Positions 58,818 to 64,000 of a DNA stretch of 64,000 nt are shown here, piece by piece. The notes beneath the pieces are model-generated. The model was not told where the DNA came from. It saw nothing but the letters and a program-made list of their open reading frames with translations, and made no database searches. This DNA is from Buchnera aphidicola (Chaetogeoica yunlongensis) (GTDB lineage Bacteria; Pseudomonadota; Gammaproteobacteria; Enterobacterales; Enterobacteriaceae), in the NCBI GenBank assembly GCA_039829965.1, contig CP139909.1, forward strand, positions 310,001 to 374,000, in the 5' to 3' direction. Numbering within the stretch: the first letter of the stretch is position 1; each line of letters opens with the position of its first letter. Both the position numbers and the translations under genes were made by a program.

Positions 58818-60332
58818 TTACAAAATATTATTTTTTGATTGATTTATTAAAAACTGAGATAATAAATCAATTGGACGACCAGTAGAACCTTTATTTTTAC
58901 CCGAAATCCATGCAGTACCAGCAATATCTAAATGAGCCCAAATATATTTTTTAGCAAAATTAGACAAAAAACAAGCAGCAGTAATCATTCCAGCTGAATT
59001 GTTTCCAATATTAGTCATATCAGCAATATTTGAATTTAAATCTTTATAATACTCTTTAAATAAAGGCATTTCCCATATTAAATCTCCAGTTTGATTACTG
59101 GACCGTTGTAAATCCTGCACTAAATTTTTATTATTAGATAATACACCAGTAACATATGTTCCTAATGCAACAACACATGCACCAGTTAAAGTAGCAATAT
59201 CAAGCACAATATCAGGATTGAATTTGTCTACATAGGTTAACACATCACATAATATCAATCTTCCTTCAGCATCTGTATCTAAAATTTCTACTGTTTTGCC
59301 AGACATAGTTGTTAATATATCACCTGGACGAAAAGATTTACTACCAACCATATTTTCAGACGCTGCTAATACTCCTATTAAATTTAATGGTAATTGTAAT
59401 TCAGCTACTATAGACATTAAACCAAAAACTATTGATGCACCTGACATATCAAATTTCATCTCATCTAATTTAGAAGAAGGTTTAATCGAAATTCCTCCTG
59501 CATCAAATGTAACACCCTTACCTATTAACACAATATTCTTAACCTTATTATCTGTACTACCTTTATATTTAATAATAGACATTAAAGACTTATTATTAGA
59601 TCCCATACCTACTGATACATACGCATTCATACCTAAATTTTTCATATCTTGGTAATTGACTATATCTATAGTTATACAATTAGGATAATTTTGAGATAAT
59701 TCTATTGCTTTAGTAGCTAAATAAGTAGGATTACAAATATTAGGAGGCATATTAGAAAGATCTTTAGAAATTTTTTTACCTTTAGAAATAGCTAATCCAT
59801 ATTTAATTGCATTATTTCCTAAAACAATATCATTATCTGAAAAAACACTAAAATTAATACTATCTATTAAACTAGTAATTTTTTTTTTGTTTGTATCTGT
59901 TTTGAAATTTTTGAAAGAATACAAACTATCTTCAATTTCAGATATAGCAAATCTAACTTTCCAATATATATCAATACCTTCAATATTTAATTCAGTGAGA
60001 AAATAAGTTATAGTTTTTAATGATAAATTCTTAATAATTTTAATACTAGTTTGAAACAATTGTTTATATCTATCAGCATTTAAATCTTTTCTTCGTCCAC
60101 ACCCCAATAATATAATTTTAGTACTATATACATTAGGAATAGAATACAAAAATAAAGATTCGTTAAATTTTCCAAAAAAATCCTTATTTTTTATTAATTG
60201 ATTGATATAACCATTAGAATCTTCATCAATTTTTTTAATTGAAAAACATAATTTAAAATCTTCAAAAATTCCAAATACAAAACAATCACTATGTTGTTTT
60301 TCTAAAAATAGTGTCTGAATATTATATTTCAT
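58818..60332 (-). CDS. pepA: Cytosol aminopeptidase PepA
   Basis: Leucyl aminopeptidase of the M17 family with two metal ions; the E. coli protein also binds DNA. The 504-residue protein (E. coli 503) has IGKGVTFDAGGISIKPSSKLDEMKFDMSG (about residues 271-299) with metal-ligand Lys/Asp, and the signature reads DTDAEGRLILCDVLTY near residue 354. In E. coli the first residue of NTDAEGRL is Asn; here it is Asp, while Asp, Glu and Arg of the site are kept. The N-terminal domain is diverged. Confidence 0.95.
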   Translation of the reverse strand: MKYNIQTLFLEKQHSDCFVFGIFEDFKLCFSIKKIDEDSNGYINQLIKNKDFFGKFNESLFLYSIPNVYSTKIILLGCGRRKDLNADRYKQLFQTSIKIIKNLSLKTITYFLTELNIEGIDIYWKVRFAISEIEDSLYSFKNFKTDTNKKKITSLIDSINFSVFSDNDIVLGNNAIKYGLAISKGKKISKDLSNMPPNICNPTYLATKAIELSQNYPNCITIDIVNYQDMKNLGMNAYVSVGMGSNNKSLMSIIKYKGSTDNKVKNIVLIGKGVTFDAGGISIKPSSKLDEMKFDMSGASIVFGLMSIVAELQLPLNLIGVLAASENMVGSKSFRPGDILTTMSGKTVEILDTDAEGRLILCDVLTYVDKFNPDIVLDIATLTGACVVALGTYVTGVLSNNKNLVQDLQRSSNQTGDLIWEMPLFKEYYKDLNSNIADMTNIGNNSAGMITAACFLSNFAKKYIWAHLDIAGTAWISGKNKGSTGRPIDLLSQFLINQSKNNIL

Positions 60333-60716
60333 TGTTTTCCTCTAAAAATTATTTAAAAATAATATTTTTTTAAAACACTAAAAAAATTATCTTAAATATG
60401 TAAAATATATTTGAAATTAATATAAACAATGTAAAATCATTTTTTGTTTAAAAACTTTTAAATATAATACATAATACAATCAATAATATAAATACATAAA
60501 ATAAATAATTTAAACATACAAAACATATTTTTATATTACTAACTATTTAATATCTAAATATAAATTTTTCACACAAACATGATAATTAACTATATTTTGC
60601 ATAACATCAAAAATATTTTTATATAAAATAAATAACATAAAAACATTTATAATATAAATATTGATTCTTAATAACTATATTTCAGAGTTAACTATAAAAA
60701 TTTAATTAAAATCTTT
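60333..60716. other. Intergenic region between divergent pepA and argI (384 bases)
   Basis: No gene recognisable and no ArgR-box-like palindrome stands out from the AT background. Must hold both promoters. Confidence 0.35.
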
Positions 60717-61736
60717 ATGAATACACTATATAGAAGAAACTTTTTAAAAATATCAGACTTTAATGCTTCAGAAATTATAACTATTATAAATCTTTCTAAA
60801 ATCCTTAAACAAAAAAAAAAAAATAAAATAGAATCTCATAATTTAAAAAATAAAAACATTGTATTAATTTTTGAAAAAGAATCTACTAGAACTAGATGTG
60901 CTTTTGAAGTTGCTGCTTTTGATCAAGGTGCAAATATTACATATTTAGGACCTGGTACTACTCATTTAGGATATAAAGAATCTATAAAAGACACAGCTAA
61001 AGTACTTGGACGTATGTACGATGGAATTCAATATCGAGGACATGATCACAAAAATATAGAAATATTAGCAAAATACTCAAATGTTCCAGTTTGGAATGGA
61101 CTTACAGAAAAATTTCATCCCACTCAATTACTAGCGGATTTACTTACTATACACGAAATATTACCTAAAAAATTATTTTCAGAGATAAGTTGTGCCTACA
61201 TAGGAGACATTCAAAATAATATAGGAAACACTTTATTAGAAACTGCAGTGTTAATGGGAATTAATTTAAGATTAATTTCACCAAAATGTTTATGGCCAAA
61301 ATCATCTATAATTTTAAAATATAAAAAAAAATCAAAAAAAAACTTTGGTAATATAATTTTTACCGAAAATATAAAAGAAGGGATAGAATACGTAGATTTT
61401 ATTTATACAGATGTATGGATATCTATGGGTGAAAATGAAAATTCATGGGAGAAAAAAATTCAATTATTAAAAAAATATCAAATAAATTCCAAAATATTAG
61501 CTTTAACAAAAAATAAAAAAACAAAAATACTACATTGTTTACCATCTTTTCACGATAAAAACACCATTTTAGGAAAAAAAATAATAGAAAAATATAATCT
61601 AAAAAATGGAATAGAAATCACAAATGAAATTTTTAAAGATCAATCTAAAACTATTTTTGAACAATCTGAAAATAGATTACATACAATTAAAGCTTTAATG
61701 ATAGCTACACTTGTAAAAAATTTTTCTAAAATATAA
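60717..61736 (+). CDS. argI: Ornithine carbamoyltransferase
   Basis: Arginine synthesis: joins ornithine and carbamoyl phosphate to citrulline. The 339-residue protein (E. coli 334) has the carbamoyl-phosphate motif ESTRTRCAFEVAAFDQGA near residue 55, GRMYDGIQYRGHD near residue 98, FHPTQLLADLL near residue 133, and the ornithine-site HCLPSFHD near residue 274. A 13-A tract at 60811-60823, the longest in the window, is in frame inside KQKKKNK. pyrB and pyrI, which lie between argI and ridA in E. coli, are missing downstream. Confidence 0.96.
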   Translation: MNTLYRRNFLKISDFNASEIITIINLSKILKQKKKNKIESHNLKNKNIVLIFEKESTRTRCAFEVAAFDQGANITYLGPGTTHLGYKESIKDTAKVLGRMYDGIQYRGHDHKNIEILAKYSNVPVWNGLTEKFHPTQLLADLLTIHEILPKKLFSEISCAYIGDIQNNIGNTLLETAVLMGINLRLISPKCLWPKSSIILKYKKKSKKNFGNIIFTENIKEGIEYVDFIYTDVWISMGENENSWEKKIQLLKKYQINSKILALTKNKKTKILHCLPSFHDKNTILGKKIIEKYNLKNGIEITNEIFKDQSKTIFEQSENRLHTIKALMIATLVKNFSKI

Positions 61737-61933
61737 AAATTTATATAACTATTATTTTTAATAAAGCTTAAATAATATTATAAAAGATATGAATATAAAA
61801 AAGTTTTTCAATTAAAAATATAAGTATGTTAAATATTTACACGCGAAAAAATCAAACTAAAAATATATTTGTAATAATAAAATTTAAATAATTTTACTTA
61901 AAATTTTAATTTAATATATTTCGGAAGTGAATG

Positions 61934-62320
61934 ATGAGTAAAATAATTAGCACAAAAAAATTACCCAATCCCATAGGTCCATATGTTCCAGCCATACAAA
62001 TACAAAATTTTATTTTTTTATCAGGACAAATATCTCAAGGAGACAATACTAAAAAAAATATTTCTACTCAAACACAAGAAATATTAACAAATATTAATAT
62101 TATTTTAGAATCAATTAATATAAATGTAAGTAATATTATTAAAACTACAATATTTATGATTAATTTAAAAGATATTAATATTGTCAATGACATATATAAA
62201 AACTTTTTTTTTAAATATAGTAATAATTTACCAGCAAGATCATGTGTAGAAGTATCTAAACTTCCACAATATGCAAAAATAGAAATTGAAGCAATTGCTT
62301 TTAAACACCCTAAAAGTTAA
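61934..62320 (+). CDS. ridA: 2-iminobutanoate/2-iminopropanoate deaminase RidA
   Basis: Clears reactive enamine/imine intermediates made by PLP dehydratases (YjgF family). The start is taken as the second of two adjacent ATGs (61934, 128 residues, E. coli 128), because it matches E. coli MSK and lies 6 bases after the GGAAG ribosome site; the ATG at 61931 is the alternative. Motifs: IGPYVPAIQ, FLSGQISQG, and the signature PARSCVEVSKLPQYAKIEIEAIA (about residues 101-123) with the catalytic Arg. A GC-cored terminator follows. Confidence 0.95.
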   Translation: MSKIISTKKLPNPIGPYVPAIQIQNFIFLSGQISQGDNTKKNISTQTQEILTNINIILESININVSNIIKTTIFMINLKDINIVNDIYKNFFFKYSNNLPARSCVEVSKLPQYAKIEIEAIAFKHPKS

Positions 62321-62333
62321 AAAATTAATATCA

Positions 62334-62358
62334 AAGGCAAAGAAAGGTTCTTTGCCTT
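62334..62358. terminator. Bidirectional intrinsic terminator between ridA and deaD
   Basis: AAGGCAAAGAA (62334-62344) and TTCTTTGCCTT (62348-62358) form a perfect 11-bp stem with a 3-base loop. A T-rich stretch (ATTTTTATT) follows on the plus strand, and T-rich sequence also follows the stem on the minus strand. It sits between convergent genes. This is the best intrinsic terminator of the window. Confidence 0.8.
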
Positions 62359-62456
62359 ACTATTTTTATTCATTAATTGTAATAAATTTTATCTAATAAA
62401 TATCAAATTAAATATTTTAAAAAATATAAATTTCACTTAGAAATAATAAAAATTAC

Positions 62457-64000
62457 CTATATATTTTTTTGACGATTTTTAAATCCATATACTAAAGCAC
62501 TTTTCTTGAAATTACTATTAGTTGAAGTAAATTTTTTATTAACTTGTTTAGTATGTAATCGTCGATTATTATATATTTTTTGTTCTGGAATATTATATTT
62601 AGATGTATCTTTTAACTCTCTATTATATAATAATTTTATATGAGTATATTTATTTAAAATTTTAACACGAGTAAATTTTCTACATACAATTTCTGACAAA
62701 CCTTTTTTTAATTCTAAAGTAGAATAATTAGAAAACAATCTAATGTTACCAATATTACGATTATTAATATCGCCCTTATTAGAAATTGCATTAATAATAT
62801 GACGTATTTCTACTCCATCACTTCTTCCTATACCAACACGATATAAATCAAAATTTTTATTTTTATTATAAATTGATGTTTTTTCCATAAATTTCCTTTT
62901 ATCACTATATCTAAACCCTAACGTCTCTCTTCGCCTAATATTTTTAAAATCCTTTATTACATCAGGCTTAACAATCAGAGATCTTTCTCCCTGTGCAATC
63001 TTTAATAATGCGGCTGCTAATAATTCCATTTCTAATTTATCATTAAGATGTATTAGTTTTAATAATAATTTTCGATATTCATTTAAATCTTTACTTTCTA
63101 ATTGAATTTTAACTTTTTCAGAAAATTTTTCAAGACGACGCTTACTTAAAAATTCTGATTTTGGCAAACTAATTTCTTTAATTGAAATTTTCATTACACG
63201 TTCAATATTACGCAATAATCGTCTTTCTCTATTTTCAACAAACAAAAGAGCTTTACCTTTTCTTCCTGCTCTACCAGTTCTTCCAATTCTATGTACATAA
63301 GATTCAGAATCCATAGGAATATCATAATTAATTACTAAACTAATTCTATCTACATCTAATCCTCTAGCTGCAACATCAGTAGCTATTAAAATATCTAATC
63401 TTCCATCTCTCAATTTAGTTAAAGTTTGTTCTCTTAATGTTTGATTCATATCTCCGTTTAATGCAGCACTATTATAACCATTTTTTTCTAAAACGTCTGA
63501 TATTTCTAATGTAGCATTTTTAGTACGCACAAAAATAATTATAGCTGAAAAATCTTCAACTTCTAAAAAACGTATTAAAGCATCAGTCTTTTTTCCATAA
63601 ACTACCCAATAACTTTGTTGAATATCTGGTCTGGTAGTGATACTAGATTGAATACGAACTTCTTTTGGATTTTTCATAAATCTTTTAGAAATACGTCTTA
63701 TAACTTCTGGCATAGTAGCAGAAAATAAAGCTGTTTGATGAACTTTTGGGACTTTTGACATAATAGTTTCTACGTCTTCAATAAATCCCATTCTTAACAT
63801 TTCATCAGCTTCATCTAATACTAAACTAGTTAGATAAGATAAATTTAATGTACCCCTTTTTAAATGATCTAATAACCTTCCTGGAGTTCCAACAACGATA
63901 TGTGGACCTCTACGTAACGATCTTAATTGTAAATCGTATTTTTGACCGCCATATACTGCCAGTATATGAATACCTATTAAATTTTTCGAAAAAGTAGCAA
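62457..64000 (-). CDS. deaD: DEAD-box RNA helicase DeaD (5' part beyond the window)
   Basis: Cold-shock DEAD-box helicase acting in ribosome assembly and RNA decay. The frame runs open to the window end, about 514 codons, so the N-terminus (Q motif, Walker A) is not seen. Visible: AVYGGQKYDLQLRSL, VVGTPGRLLDHLKRGTL, LVLDEADEMLRMGF (motif II), SATMP (motif III), IIFVRTKNATLE, IATDVAARGLDV and HRIGRTGRAGRKG (motifs V and VI). The C-terminal RNA-binding domain with YRVGIGRSDGVEIRHIINAI is followed by a basic Lys/Arg/Asn tail, shorter than the E. coli RGG-rich tail. An ATG at 63800 lies inside the helicase core and is not the start. Confidence 0.95.
   Translation of the reverse strand, partial: ATFSKNLIGIHILAVYGGQKYDLQLRSLRRGPHIVVGTPGRLLDHLKRGTLNLSYLTSLVLDEADEMLRMGFIEDVETIMSKVPKVHQTALFSATMPEVIRRISKRFMKNPKEVRIQSSITTRPDIQQSYWVVYGKKTDALIRFLEVEDFSAIIIFVRTKNATLEISDVLEKNGYNSAALNGDMNQTLREQTLTKLRDGRLDILIATDVAARGLDVDRISLVINYDIPMDSESYVHRIGRTGRAGRKGKALLFVENRERRLLRNIERVMKISIKEISLPKSEFLSKRRLEKFSEKVKIQLESKDLNEYRKLLLKLIHLNDKLEMELLAAALLKIAQGERSLIVKPDVIKDFKNIRRRETLGFRYSDKRKFMEKTSIYNKNKNFDLYRVGIGRSDGVEIRHIINAISNKGDINNRNIGNIRLFSNYSTLELKKGLSEIVCRKFTRVKILNKYTHIKLLYNRELKDTSKYNIPEQKIYNNRRLHTKQVNKKFTSTNSNFKKSALVYGFKNRQKNI

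Noticed and set aside
59296..59655. 119-codon open frame on the plus strand within pepA
   Set aside because: It lies fully antisense to the conserved catalytic part of PepA and resembles no known protein.
63798..63800. ATG at 63800 as the start of deaD
   Set aside because: The same frame continues upstream to the window edge and encodes VVGTPGRLLDHL and LVLDEADE, so the gene is cut by the window rather than short.
1..64000. Mobile elements, prophage, CRISPR array, restriction or toxin-antitoxin systems
   Set aside because: No transposase, integrase, phage, Cas or toxin-like protein and no regularly spaced repeats were seen on either strand.
1..64000. Promoter -10/-35 calls (for example TATAAT at 39054-39059 before flgF)
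   Set aside because: TATAAT-like words occur constantly at this base composition, so individual calls cannot be supported without transcript data.

Overview
The window is a stretch of chromosome from a strongly AT-reduced gammaproteobacterial endosymbiont, almost certainly a Buchnera aphidicola lineage. The proteins read as slightly eroded Escherichia coli orthologues (IF-1, rpsA, pykA and yoaE are near identical in register). Gene order follows E. coli with whole genes deleted. Codons are saturated with A/T, poly(A) tracts sit inside coding frames, and there are no insertion sequences, phages, CRISPR arrays or recognisable transcription factors. I cannot name the strain.

Layout: 1-6800 holds photolyase and NIF3-like ybgI, then 2-oxoglutarate dehydrogenase sucA-sucB with sucCD missing. 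6855-11028 holds an orphan Pal lipoprotein and three glycolytic genes (gpmA, pfkA, tpiA). 11246-18491 is a minus-strand block: rpsA, cmk, aroA, serC, serS, lolA. 18679-21737 is trxB-infA-aspS. 21770-27202 has znuB-znuC (no znuA), pykA and zwf. 27453-33150 has htpX, yoaE, tsaB and minC-minD-minE. 33512-36738 has rsmC, three tRNA genes (Leu-UAA, Cys-GCA, Ser-UGA) and murJ. 37974-43275 is an eroded flagellar rod/ring operon flgBC-flgFGHIJ without flgD, flgE or flgK. 43314-44551 is a truncated, frameshifted RNase E gene. 44712-52944 is rluC, rpmF, fabD-fabG-acpP, tmk-holB-ycfH, ptsG, hinT. 52980-60332 is minus-strand asnS, trhO, valS, pepA. 60717-64000 is argI, ridA and the 3' part of deaD, cut by the window edge.

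Together the genes describe a glucose-fed nutritional symbiont. PtsG imports glucose, PfkA/TpiA/GpmA/PykA run glycolysis, Zwf opens the pentose phosphate route, and SucAB is the retained piece of the TCA cycle. AroA and ArgI contribute to amino acids made for the host, while SerC supplies serine. The flagellar genes encode a rod with P and L rings but, in this operon, no hook, as expected if the basal body works only as an export channel.

The most interesting points are: RNase E broken at a 10-A tract where one missing A separates two perfectly aligned halves, on top of a C-terminal truncation straight after the Zn-link cysteines; the hookless flagellar operon; a long palindrome between rpsA and tpiA; and a tRNA-Ser with an unusual discriminator base and a T-stem mismatch. 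I found no clearly new multi-gene system.
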